Shown piece after piece: positions 44,166 through 51,214 of a DNA stretch of 64,000 bases (the stretch's first letter is position 1; every line of letters begins with the position of its first letter). The notes beneath the pieces are model-generated. The model was not told the DNA's origin. It ran no database searches and worked only from the letters and a program-made list of their open reading frames with translations. The position numbers and the translations under genes are program-made. The stretch is from assembly GCA_017744495.1 (NCBI GenBank), contig JAGIBE010000144.1, positions 20,420 through 84,419 of the forward strand. The letters are read 5' to 3'. The stretch is from Caulobacter sp. GTDB taxonomy: Bacteria; Pseudomonadota; Alphaproteobacteria; Caulobacterales; Caulobacteraceae.

Positions 44166-44194
44166 TGTCGGGCCGGCGACCTTCCGAGCGTCCT
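44166..44194 (+). promoter_or_regulatory. ECF42-type promoter of the VOC gene
   Basis: TGTCGG at 44166-44171, 17 bases, CGTCCT at 44189-44194; the VOC gene starts at 44237. Identical in both elements and spacing to the promoter of the sigma operon. Confidence 0.75.
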
Positions 44195-44236
44195 TTGGTC
44201 GACACCTGACCAACCTCCCAGACCCGGAGAAACCTC

Positions 44237-44665
44237 GTGACCGACGCTCAACAATCGCCGCCCAAGCTGCCCCCGGTTTCCGGCGGCATCGTGCCTTACC
44301 TGTCGCCCGCCAACGCCACCGCCACCGAGGCGGCCGCCTTCTACGTCGAGGCGTTCGGGGCCCAGGAGCTCTACAGCATCCCGCCGGACGAGAAGGGGCG
44401 GACCATGCACATCCACCTGCTGATCAACGGCAATTCGCTGATGCTCAGCGACTTCTATCCCGAGCACGGCTATCCGCCGGAAAAGCCGGGGGCCTTCAAT
44501 CTGCACCTGCAGGTCGACGACGTGGACGCCTGGTTCGACCGCGCCGTGAAGGCCGGCTGCGAGGTGCGGCTGCCGGTCCAGCTGATGTTCTGGGGCGACC
44601 GCTACGGCCAGCTCAAGGACCCGTACGGCTTCTCGTGGTCGATCGCGACGACGCCCAAGGCGTGA
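44237..44665 (+). CDS. VOC superfamily protein (PhnB/glyoxalase-like)
   Basis: 142-residue protein with two beta-alpha-beta-beta-beta units typical of the vicinal oxygen chelate fold. It resembles PhnB-type proteins: IVPYLSPANATATEAAAFYV, AFGAQELYSIP, MHIHLLINGNSLMLSDFYPE, and the closing segment WGDRYGQLKDPYGFSWSI. Such genes are frequent neighbours and targets of ECF sigma factors. The start is GTG at 44237, with CGGAGAAACC before it. A repeat begins seven bases after its stop. Confidence 0.92.
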   Translation: MTDAQQSPPKLPPVSGGIVPYLSPANATATEAAAFYVEAFGAQELYSIPPDEKGRTMHIHLLINGNSLMLSDFYPEHGYPPEKPGAFNLHLQVDDVDAWFDRAVKAGCEVRLPVQLMFWGDRYGQLKDPYGFSWSIATTPKA

Positions 44666-44672
44666 CGTCTGG

Positions 44673-44708
44673 AGCGCTTTCGAGCGAAGTGAAACCGGTT
44701 CGCCTGAG
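44673..44708 (+). repeat. 3'-end repeat, copy B
   Basis: Begins seven bases after the VOC stop with AGCGCTTTCGAGCGAAGTG and continues AAACCGGTTCGCCTGA. About 33 of 35 bases match copy A at 30681-30726 read on the minus strand. The right part of copy A (GAAAGCGC) is not conserved here. Confidence 0.75.
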
Positions 44709-44737
44709 ACCTAGAGGGCGGGGCTCCGGCTCCGCCC

Positions 44738-45730
44738 TCAGCAATCCAGGAACTTCACTTCCGACGTCCCGTAGCGCATGTCGCTGGCCGTGAACAAACT
44801 CGACAGGCCCAGCAGCGCGGGGCGGCCGGGCATGCTGAACACCGGCAGGTCGGCCAGGTAGTAGCTCATCCGACCCTTGGCCCTGTAACGCCGCGCGAAA
44901 GCCTCATGGTCCAGCAGGCCGTCCATCGCCTCCAGCATGGGGCTGTTGAGGAACACCCCGCCGCGGGCCGCGAAGAGCAGAGCCATGTCGCCGGCGAAAC
45001 CGCCCAACAGGCCGCTGAAGATCGAGATCGCTTCCCGGGCCTTGGCGTCGCCGGCCCGCGCCAGCTCTATGATAACGTTGTCATTTTCGGGCACGGCAAG
45101 AGGATCGCCGTCGCCCACCAGCGCGCAGTGGATGTCGCTGAGGCCTTCCTTGGACAGCAGGCGCTCGGCCGAGACCTCGCCGTGGCGGGCGCGGACGGCC
45201 GAGAAGATCGGCGCCTCGCGGGCCTCGACGGGGCAGAAGTCCATGTGGCCGCCCTCGCTGGGCACGGCCAGCCAGCCGTCGCCCCGCTGGGGGACCAGGC
45301 CCGCCACGCCCAGGCCGAGGTCAGGCCCGAGTACAGCGATGGCGGCGTTGCGGGCCGGCTTGCCGGGATGGATCAGGCGTAGATCGGCCTCGGCGACCTT
45401 GGGCGCGCCCATGGCGCAGGCGGTGAAGTCGTTGACCAGATAGACCCGGGGCGTGCGCAGGACGGCGCGGAGCCAGGTCAGGGACAGGCTCAGGCCCGTG
45501 GCGGTCACGATCACCGTCCCGTCGATCTCGGGGCCGGCGGCGGCGACCGCCGCGCCCACCAGGGTGTCAGGCTCCAGTTCGGCCAGCACCGACCTGAGGC
45601 CGGCCTCCAGCTCCAGCGGACTCGCGCAGGGCAGGACGCGATGCTCGCCGGGTCCGTCGCCCGGACGGGCCAGGGCGACAATCAATTCGCGGCCGTTCAC
45701 ATCGGCCAACAGCGCCACGCCGTGGGTCAT
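44738..45730 (-). CDS. Glucokinase-family protein with degenerate ATP site
   Basis: 330-residue protein of the glucokinase (Glk) family. Family landmarks are NDFTACAMG, GPDLGLGVAGLVP, the zinc-free SEGGHMDFCPVEAREAPIF, and SAERLLSKEGLSDI; the aspartate of NDF would be the catalytic base. The N-terminal phosphate-binding motif, normally DIGGTNxRFAL, reads LLADVNGRELIVAL and lacks the GGTN glycines, and the C-terminal GGI/V segment reads GGVFLNSPM. Phosphotransfer may therefore be lost and a sugar-sensing role is possible. The ATG at 45730 gives the expected N-terminus. Confidence 0.75.
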   Translation of the reverse strand: MTHGVALLADVNGRELIVALARPGDGPGEHRVLPCASPLELEAGLRSVLAELEPDTLVGAAVAAAGPEIDGTVIVTATGLSLSLTWLRAVLRTPRVYLVNDFTACAMGAPKVAEADLRLIHPGKPARNAAIAVLGPDLGLGVAGLVPQRGDGWLAVPSEGGHMDFCPVEAREAPIFSAVRARHGEVSAERLLSKEGLSDIHCALVGDGDPLAVPENDNVIIELARAGDAKAREAISIFSGLLGGFAGDMALLFAARGGVFLNSPMLEAMDGLLDHEAFARRYRAKGRMSYYLADLPVFSMPGRPALLGLSSLFTASDMRYGTSEVKFLDC

Positions 45731-45957
45731 CGGGCGGTCCTTTTTGTTTCCCCGGGCCGGCCGGTCTGCGCCGGCCTAGGGCCATGATAGCCGCAAGCGG
45801 GTTACCGCTAAATAACCGCGTTCGCCTAAGGTTCCCTGAGGGCGATTACGGCGGCGGCGCTGTTTTGTTGGGGAAAACCAGCGCCTTCGACGTGGTCAGC
45901 GGGAAATAAACCTTGCCGCTGCACCACCGATTAACGGCGCCGCGCGTTGGTAGGGGC

Positions 45958-46311
45958 ATGTCGAGGTTTGGTTCCGACGGGACGACCGACCGCCGCGCCG
46001 GTCCCCGTATTACGATGCAGAATCCCGCCAAGGTGCTGTGCGGCGCCTTCGCGTGGGACTGCACCGTGCGCGACCAGTCCGACAGCGGCCTGCGCATCCA
46101 GATGCTGTCCAGCGCCACACCGCCGTCCAACGTCCAGCTGGTCGACCTGGTGTCGGGCTTCGCTCATGATGTGAAGGTGGTTTGGCAAAAGGACCGCGAG
46201 TTCGGCCTGAAAATCCTGCGCAGCCATGATCTGCGCGGCTTGGCGCCCGCCTCGCTGCAGACGGCCAAGCGCATCTGGCAGGCCGGCGGGCGGCGAGCCA
46301 CGGCGGGTTGA
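45958..46311 (+). CDS. PilZ domain protein
   Basis: 117-residue single PilZ domain, a c-di-GMP binding module. The two motifs are visible: the N-terminal arginine box around DRRAGPR and the D-x-S-x-x-G motif in VRDQSDSGLRI. A single-domain PilZ protein acts by binding partners in response to c-di-GMP, for example in motility or polar development, which is a major theme in Caulobacterales. The ATG at 45958 follows TAGGGG; the upstream ATG at 45913 lies outside the domain. It ends before a strong hairpin shared with the convergent regulator gene. Confidence 0.85.
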   Translation: MSRFGSDGTTDRRAGPRITMQNPAKVLCGAFAWDCTVRDQSDSGLRIQMLSSATPPSNVQLVDLVSGFAHDVKVVWQKDREFGLKILRSHDLRGLAPASLQTAKRIWQAGGRRATAG

Positions 46312-46341
46312 TTCCTGGCAGTTGATCACCAGAAAAGCGAT

Positions 46342-46369
46342 CGGGCCCCGGCGGGGGAGCCGGGGCCCG
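46342..46369. terminator. Strong hairpin between convergent pilZ and XRE genes
   Basis: CGGGCCCCGGC (46342-46352) pairs perfectly with GCCGGGGCCCG (46359-46369) around GGGGGA. It sits 31 bases after the PilZ stop and 26 bases before the stop of the minus-strand regulator gene, so it can serve both. Confidence 0.75.
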
Positions 46370-46394
46370 AACGGGCGCTAGACTGTCGCCGGAA

Positions 46395-46835
46395 TTAGGC
46401 GGCGGCGTTCTCGGCGCGGGCGGCTTCCTCGGCCATGGCGCGGACCAGATCCAGGACCTGACGACGCACGCGGCCGCGGCCGATCTTCGGGAACACCTCG
46501 GCCAGTTCCAGACCCTCGGGCGTGGTCAGGAATTCCTGCACGATGCGCTCGGCCTGTTGACCGACCTCGTCGCCGTCCGAACCGTCCATCGGGTCGGCCA
46601 GGCCGTCGAAGAAGAACGACACCGGGACTTGCAGGGTCTTGGCGATCTCATACAGCTTGGAGGCGCTGACGCGGTTGGCGCCGCGCTCGTACTTCTGCAC
46701 CTGCTGGAAGGTCAGGCCCAGCGAGTCGGCGAGTTGCTCCTGGCTGACGCCCAGCAGCTTGCGGCGCATGCGGACACGGCCACCGACGTGGAGATCGACG
46801 GGATTAGGGCGCCGGCCCTCGGTTTCTTCGCTCAA
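46395..46835 (-). CDS. XRE family helix-turn-helix regulator
   Basis: 146-residue regulator with a Cro/C1-type domain at about residues 15-70: GRVRMRRKLLGVSQEQLADS, GLTFQQVQKYERGANRVSAS, LYEIAKTLQVPVSFFFDGL. The C-terminus has helices rich in R and A. Proteins with this QQVQKYERGANRV signature are common in alphaproteobacteria, where they control metabolic or cell-cycle genes. The start is TTG at 46835: GGAGG lies ideally spaced at 46842-46846 on the minus strand, and the longer ATG-start frame has no such site. It lies downstream of the LuxI-like gene on the same strand, 190 bases away. Confidence 0.9.
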   Translation of the reverse strand: MSEETEGRRPNPVDLHVGGRVRMRRKLLGVSQEQLADSLGLTFQQVQKYERGANRVSASKLYEIAKTLQVPVSFFFDGLADPMDGSDGDEVGQQAERIVQEFLTTPEGLELAEVFPKIGRGRVRRQVLDLVRAMAEEAARAENAAA

Positions 46836-47024
46836 GTTTCGCCTCCAAAGGTTGTCCGTGCACAATGCCACGTCCAACGCGTTCATGGAACGCTGCCGGG
46901 GCAAAGCGCGGCGTTAGGTCGCTGAGGTTTAGTTGAATAACCCCATGCTTGCGCTAACGCACGGACGTACACGCTCAGAGTGAGGCGATTTCCAGGCAAG
47001 ATTGTTTCGGCGGCGCAGCAAGCG

Positions 47025-47849
47025 CTAGGCGTTGAGTCGCGTCGCGGGCGGCGCGGCGTCGCGTTCAGCCCAGATTCGCCGAGCCTTGAGCGTTGTATCG
47101 TTGAGTCGATAGAGGGTTTCGGCCGCCAGCGCCTCGTCGCGGGCCGAGCCGGGATGAAATTGCGGCGTTTGGGCGCGGACCACCTGGCGCTGAACGTCCG
47201 CAAGCCCGCCGAACGCGCGCAGGTCCAGCTCGTCGATATGATAGCCCACGGGACCCTCGACGCCGATCGCCTCGCGGATCCGGTCCAGCAGGGCGTACGA
47301 GAGGGCGATCTCGGACCCGACGACGACGCCGAACGCGTAGGGGCGGGGCAGGCCCACCAGCCGCGTGTCGATCGGCGAGTTCATGATCCCCGGATACAGC
47401 GACATGTCGATCATGCCGACGAAGCGCTCGATCCCGTTGACCAGGGCCAACTCCATGGCCGCGGCCCAGACCTCGAACACCCGCAGGCCCCGGTTCGGAC
47501 CTTTTTTGGCGCGATAGAGCTCGGTGGTGAACAGCCGCGTGGCCTCCCACACCGTCACCCCCTTCTTGGGCGTCTCGTCCGGCGCGATCAGGTCCGGGAA
47601 CTTGTCGGCCAGCATGCAGCGCTGTTCGGTGGGATGCAGGCGCAGCCCCACCTCCAGCCGCATGGCCTCGTCGAAACCCAGCAGGTAGACGGCACGGGCG
47701 TCGTCGTAGTCATCGACCTCCCCGCCCTCCAGGACCACCAGGTCGATCCAGCCGTTCTTCTCGACGCACTGCTCGCGTCGCTGTTCGTGCATGGCCCACA
47801 GCTGGGGCCCGTAGAGGTGGCGGTTCTGCGACGTGACGACGTGGATCAT
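47025..47849 (-). CDS. LuxI-type acyl-homoserine-lactone synthase
   Basis: 274-residue autoinducer synthase-like protein. Against the LuxI consensus, nine of ten signature residues can be placed: R24, W34, E44, D46, D49, R70, F84, E102 and R105; the phenylalanine near position 28 is cysteine. N-terminal MIHVVTSQNRHLYGPQLWAM and VLEGGEVDDYDDARAVYLLG are typical of the enlarged alphaproteobacterial form. It is about 60 residues longer than classical LuxI because of the C-terminal part (FVGMIDMSLYPGIMNSPI onward). The product would be an acyl-homoserine lactone or a related acyl compound. No LuxR homologue is in the window. The ATG at 47849 is the family start; the frame extends further but into intergenic DNA. 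Confidence 0.85.
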   Translation of the reverse strand: MIHVVTSQNRHLYGPQLWAMHEQRREQCVEKNGWIDLVVLEGGEVDDYDDARAVYLLGFDEAMRLEVGLRLHPTEQRCMLADKFPDLIAPDETPKKGVTVWEATRLFTTELYRAKKGPNRGLRVFEVWAAAMELALVNGIERFVGMIDMSLYPGIMNSPIDTRLVGLPRPYAFGVVVGSEIALSYALLDRIREAIGVEGPVGYHIDELDLRAFGGLADVQRQVVRAQTPQFHPGSARDEALAAETLYRLNDTTLKARRIWAERDAAPPATRLNA

Positions 47850-47982
47850 GGCCCGGCCCCCCGGCTGTTTGGAGGCGGGCATTAGGCGACAGACCCTTCG
47901 CGCGACGCGATAGGCCAAACGGCCTATGCCGGGTCGGCGCGGCCTCTTGCAACGATTGGCGGTCGGGCGGAAAATCGGACCC

Positions 47983-48327
47983 ATGACCGCGAGTGATCAT
48001 CCGGCCCAGAAACCAGCCAAGGAAGGGGAGGGGCGCTACCGCACGTTCGCGGCGTTCTATCCGTTCTACCTGACCGAACACGTCAATCGGACCAGCCGGC
48101 GGCTGCACGTGATCGGCACGACCCTGGTCATCGCCGCCCTAGTCTGCGGCGTCCTGGTCGATTGGCGATTCTTCGTCGCCGCGCCCTTCGTCGGTTACGG
48201 CTTCGCCTGGGTGGGCCACTTCGTGTTCGAGAAGAACCGACCGGCCACGTTCAAGTACCCGCTCTACAGCCTGGCGGGCGATTTCCGGCTGTGGTTCGAG
48301 GTGGTGACGGGCAAGCGGTCCTTCTGA
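47983..48327 (+). CDS. DUF962 / Mpo1-like membrane protein
   Basis: 114-residue protein of the DUF962 family, which includes yeast Mpo1, an iron-dependent dioxygenase acting on 2-hydroxy fatty acids. The signature histidines are H33-type TEHVNRTSRRLHVIGT and H78-type WVGHFVFEKNRPATF. Two hydrophobic segments lie between them (TLVIAALVCGVLV and FFVAAPFVGYGFAW). Function in bacteria is not established. ATG at 47983 is preceded by a purine-rich GGGCGGAAAA. It is divergent from the LuxI-like gene. Confidence 0.85.
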   Translation: MTASDHPAQKPAKEGEGRYRTFAAFYPFYLTEHVNRTSRRLHVIGTTLVIAALVCGVLVDWRFFVAAPFVGYGFAWVGHFVFEKNRPATFKYPLYSLAGDFRLWFEVVTGKRSF

Positions 48328-48376
48328 TCCGCTTCTCGCTCTTGCGATGTTGCGTTGCAGCACGCCCCAGTTCATG

Positions 48377-48398
48377 ATCGTTGGTAATCAAGAACGAT
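48377..48398. promoter_or_regulatory. Inverted repeat upstream of ethylmalonyl-CoA mutase
   Basis: ATCGTT (48377-48382) and AACGAT (48393-48398) form a perfect 6-bp inverted repeat with a 10-base spacer, about 20 bases before the gene. It is a plausible repressor site, with no named regulator in the neighbourhood. Confidence 0.4.
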
Positions 48399-48417
48399 AA
48401 GAACGCGGGAGCGCAGG

Positions 48418-50406
48418 ATGTCAGGCAAGCCGTATCAGCACGCGCCGGACGCGCCGTGGATCTTCCGGACCTATGCCGGCCATTCGACGGCCGAGAAATC
48501 CAACGCCCTCTATCGCGCCAACCTGGCCAAGGGCCAGACCGGCCTTTCCGTCGCCTTCGACCTGCCCACCCAGACCGGCTACGACGCCGACCACGTACTG
48601 GCGCGCGGCGAGGTGGGCAAGGTGGGCGTGCCGATCGCCCATCTGGGCGACATGCGGACCCTGTTCGACGGCATCCCGCTGGAACAGTCCAACACCTCCA
48701 TGACCATCAACGCCCCGGCCGCCTGGCTGCTGGCGCTGTATGTCGCGCTCGCGGACGAGCAGGGGGCCGACCGCAAGCTGCTGCAGGGCACGACCCAGAA
48801 CGACCTGATCAAGGAGTATCTGAGCCGGGGCACCTACATCTTCCCGCCGGAGCCGTCCCTGCGACTGATCGGCGACATGATCGCCTGGTGCTATCGCGAG
48901 GTCCCCAAGTGGAACCCGATGAACGTCTGCAGCTACCACCTGCAGGAGGCGGGGGCGACGCCGGAGCAGGAACTGGCCTTCGCCCTGGCCACGGCGATCA
49001 GCGTGCTCGACACCGTCAAGGCCGGCGGCCAGGTCCCCGACGAGGACTTCGAGATCGTCGCCTCGCGCATCAGCTTCTTCGTCAACGCTGGCGTGCGGTT
49101 CGTGACCGAGCTGTGCAAGATGCGGGCGTTCACCAAGCTCTGGGACCAGATCCTGCTGGAGCGCTATGGCGTGCAGGACAAGAAGGCCCGGCGGTTCCGC
49201 TATGGCGTGCAGGTCAACAGCCTGGGTCTGACCGAGCAGCAGCCCGAGAACAACGTCTACCGCATCCTGATCGAGGCCCTGGCCGTCACGCTGAGCAAGG
49301 ACGCCCGCTGCCGGGCCCTGCAGCTGCCGGCCTGGAACGAGGCCCTGGGCCTGCCGCGCCCGTTCGACCAGCAGTGGTCGCTGCGGCTGCAGCAGGTGCT
49401 GGCCTACGAGACTGACCTCCTGGAATACGAGGACCTGTTCGACGGCAGCCACGTGGTCGAGGCCAAGGTCGCCGAGTTGTCGAAGGGCGCGTTGGAGCAG
49501 TTGGCCCTGATCGACGAAATGGGCGGGGCCAGCAACGCCATCGACTACATGAAGACCGAGCTGGTGGCGTCCAACGCCGCGCGGGTTCGATCGGTCGAGA
49601 CCGGCGACCTGACCGTGGTCGGCGTCAACCGTTGGACCGATACCGAGGCTTCCCCGCTGGCGGCCGGCGGGAAGGCGATCGAGACGGTGGACCCGCTGCT
49701 GGAAGCCGGCGTGGTCGAACGGCTGAAGGCCTGGAAGGCCGCCCGCGATCCGGCGGTCGTCGAGGCCGCCTTGGCCCAATTGAAGGCTGCGGCCGTCGAT
49801 GGCCGAAATATCATGGAGCCCTCGATTTCCGCCGCCAAGGCCGGCGTCACCACCGGCGAGTGGGCTGGAGCCCTGCGCGAGGTGTTCGGCGAGTATCGCG
49901 GCCCCACCGGCGTGGCGGTGGTCGTCTCCACGGGCGAGGCCGAGGACGTCGAGGCGGTGAAGGCCGAGGTCGAGCGGGTGTCCAAGGTGCTGGGGCGCAC
50001 CCTGACCTATCTGGTCGGCAAGCCCGGGCTGGACGGCCACTCCAACGGCGCCGAGCAGATCGCCACCCGCGCCCGCGCCTGCGGCATGGAGGTGATCTAT
50101 GACGGCATCCGCTCGACGCCCGAGGAGATCGTCCGCCGCGCCAAGGAAGGCCGCGCCCATGTGGTGGGTCTGTCGATCCTGTCGGGCTCGCACCTGGACC
50201 TGGTGCAGGAGGTGATCCGCCTGATGCGCGCCGAGGGCCTTGGCCACATCCCGGTCGTGGCGGGCGGCATCATCCCCGACGGTGACGCCCTGATCCTCAA
50301 GCAGATGGGCGTGGCGCGGATCTACACGCCCAAGGACTTCAAGATCACGGAGATCATGGGAGATGTGGTGCGGTTGGTCGAGGCTGCGGCCCTGGCGGAG
50401 GCTTGA
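48418..50406 (+). CDS. ecm: Ethylmalonyl-CoA mutase (cobalamin-dependent, MeaA-like)
   Basis: 662-residue adenosylcobalamin-dependent mutase that converts ethylmalonyl-CoA to methylsuccinyl-CoA in the ethylmalonyl-CoA pathway for acetate assimilation. The mutase barrel has IFRTYAGHSTAEKSNALYRA, GLSVAFDLPTQTGYDADH and TTQNDLIKEYLSRGTYIFPP. The cobalamin domain has PGLDGHSNGAEQIA with the axial ligand H541, then SILSGSHLDLV and VVAGGIIPDGD. It differs from methylmalonyl-CoA mutase by its shorter N-terminus and its MeaA-type sequence. GGGAGCGCAGG precedes the ATG. No other pathway genes are adjacent. Confidence 0.93.
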   Translation: MSGKPYQHAPDAPWIFRTYAGHSTAEKSNALYRANLAKGQTGLSVAFDLPTQTGYDADHVLARGEVGKVGVPIAHLGDMRTLFDGIPLEQSNTSMTINAPAAWLLALYVALADEQGADRKLLQGTTQNDLIKEYLSRGTYIFPPEPSLRLIGDMIAWCYREVPKWNPMNVCSYHLQEAGATPEQELAFALATAISVLDTVKAGGQVPDEDFEIVASRISFFVNAGVRFVTELCKMRAFTKLWDQILLERYGVQDKKARRFRYGVQVNSLGLTEQQPENNVYRILIEALAVTLSKDARCRALQLPAWNEALGLPRPFDQQWSLRLQQVLAYETDLLEYEDLFDGSHVVEAKVAELSKGALEQLALIDEMGGASNAIDYMKTELVASNAARVRSVETGDLTVVGVNRWTDTEASPLAAGGKAIETVDPLLEAGVVERLKAWKAARDPAVVEAALAQLKAAAVDGRNIMEPSISAAKAGVTTGEWAGALREVFGEYRGPTGVAVVVSTGEAEDVEAVKAEVERVSKVLGRTLTYLVGKPGLDGHSNGAEQIATRARACGMEVIYDGIRSTPEEIVRRAKEGRAHVVGLSILSGSHLDLVQEVIRLMRAEGLGHIPVVAGGIIPDGDALILKQMGVARIYTPKDFKITEIMGDVVRLVEAAALAEA

Positions 50407-50469
50407 GCGTGGTGGTGATGCTCGCCTAGGGTGCGCCCATGAAAATCTTCGGCGCGAACCACGATCCGA

Positions 50470-50503
50470 CCCAGACAGCGCCTTCGCCAAGGCGCTGTCT
50501 GGG
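50470..50503. repeat. Perfect 15-bp-stem palindrome at the 5' end of a gene
   Basis: CCCAGACAGCGCCTT (50470-50484) and AAGGCGCTGTCTGGG (50489-50503) are exact inverted copies around a CGCC loop. Removing exactly these 34 bases joins the upstream ATG frame (50439) to the downstream protein frame, so it looks like an insertion that displaced the original start. Confidence 0.8.
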
Positions 50504-51213
50504 TGTTCGTGCTCGCCTTCGCCGTGGGATTCGTCTGGCTCACCTCCTGGCTCGACGACATGGGCCCACCGCCCATCGATACCGGGTTTTGGTTCCCCGT
50601 CCTCATGCTCGTCCTGATCGTGGTCGATCGACCGCGCGTGCGCGCTTGGTTGGAGTACGGCCGTTCCAGTAAGCCCGGCCAATGGCGCACGACGCGGGCG
50701 ACGCGGATCGCGGCCTGGTGTTCGATCCTGCTTATGGGCTGGTACGGCTGCAACCTGCCTCTCTGGGCCCACCAGGCTTGGAAGCTCGGCGACATGCCGA
50801 GGTTCGCGGGCGCAGCGGCCGGCTCGGCGGCCTGGTTCGCTGTCATTCTTCTGGCCGTCCTTCGGCGAGCCCGCACCCGGCTGGAACTGGTGATCGACGA
50901 GCAAGGGATCTTCGCGGCGGAATGGCGCTGCGTCGTGCCCTGGCGCGCCATCGATTTCGTCCTGGCGGCGCGAAAGGAGGACGACTCGATGCGCTTCGTC
51001 CTCAAGCCCGACGCGCTGGCTGGATTTTCGGACTTCGTGCGCCGTCGGAACGGCTTCCTGGACTTGGACCTGGCGGCGACACCGCTGACGGCCTCCGCCG
51101 CCCTCGACGCCCTGCGCGCCGCTTGTCCAACCCTGGAAATTCGCCGCTTGCGCTCGGCCGGCCTCGTCCTGCCCGTGCGCGGCGCCACCGACATCGTGGA
51201 AGCCGACCTCTAG
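50503..51213 (+). CDS. Membrane protein of unknown function, 5' end altered
   Basis: 236-residue protein with three or four transmembrane helices: about residues 2-16 (FVLAFAVGFVWLTSW), 24-45 (FWFPVLMLVLIVVD), 70-85 and 105-125. A C-terminal soluble part (LVIDEQGIFAAEWRCVVPWR) resembles PH-like domains of small membrane proteins. The only start in frame near the natural N-terminus is GTG at 50503, at the last base of the palindrome. The older start is probably ATG at 50439 with AGGG before it (MKIFGANHDP), now out of frame. The gene may be inactive or expressed from the new start. It ends one base before the convergent MFS gene. Confidence 0.65.
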   Translation: MFVLAFAVGFVWLTSWLDDMGPPPIDTGFWFPVLMLVLIVVDRPRVRAWLEYGRSSKPGQWRTTRATRIAAWCSILLMGWYGCNLPLWAHQAWKLGDMPRFAGAAAGSAAWFAVILLAVLRRARTRLELVIDEQGIFAAEWRCVVPWRAIDFVLAARKEDDSMRFVLKPDALAGFSDFVRRRNGFLDLDLAATPLTASAALDALRAACPTLEIRRLRSAGLVLPVRGATDIVEADL

Positions 51214-51214
51214 C

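Noticed and set aside
45800-45817. CtrA-type box (GGTTA-N8-TAACC)
   Set aside because: Spacing and half-sites do not fit TTAA-N7-TTAA; left as an unassigned inverted repeat between the glucokinase-like and PilZ genes.
46395-47849. LuxR/LuxI quorum-sensing pair
   Set aside because: The regulator beside the synthase has an XRE domain only, with no LuxR-type autoinducer-binding or GerE domain.
50439-50672. 77-codon open frame from ATG 50439
   Set aside because: Past the palindrome it runs out of frame into arginine-rich nonsense; only its first ten codons look original.
48421-50904. Minus-strand open frame of 827 codons opposite ethylmalonyl-CoA mutase
   Set aside because: Same shadow effect; the plus-strand mutase has all catalytic motifs.
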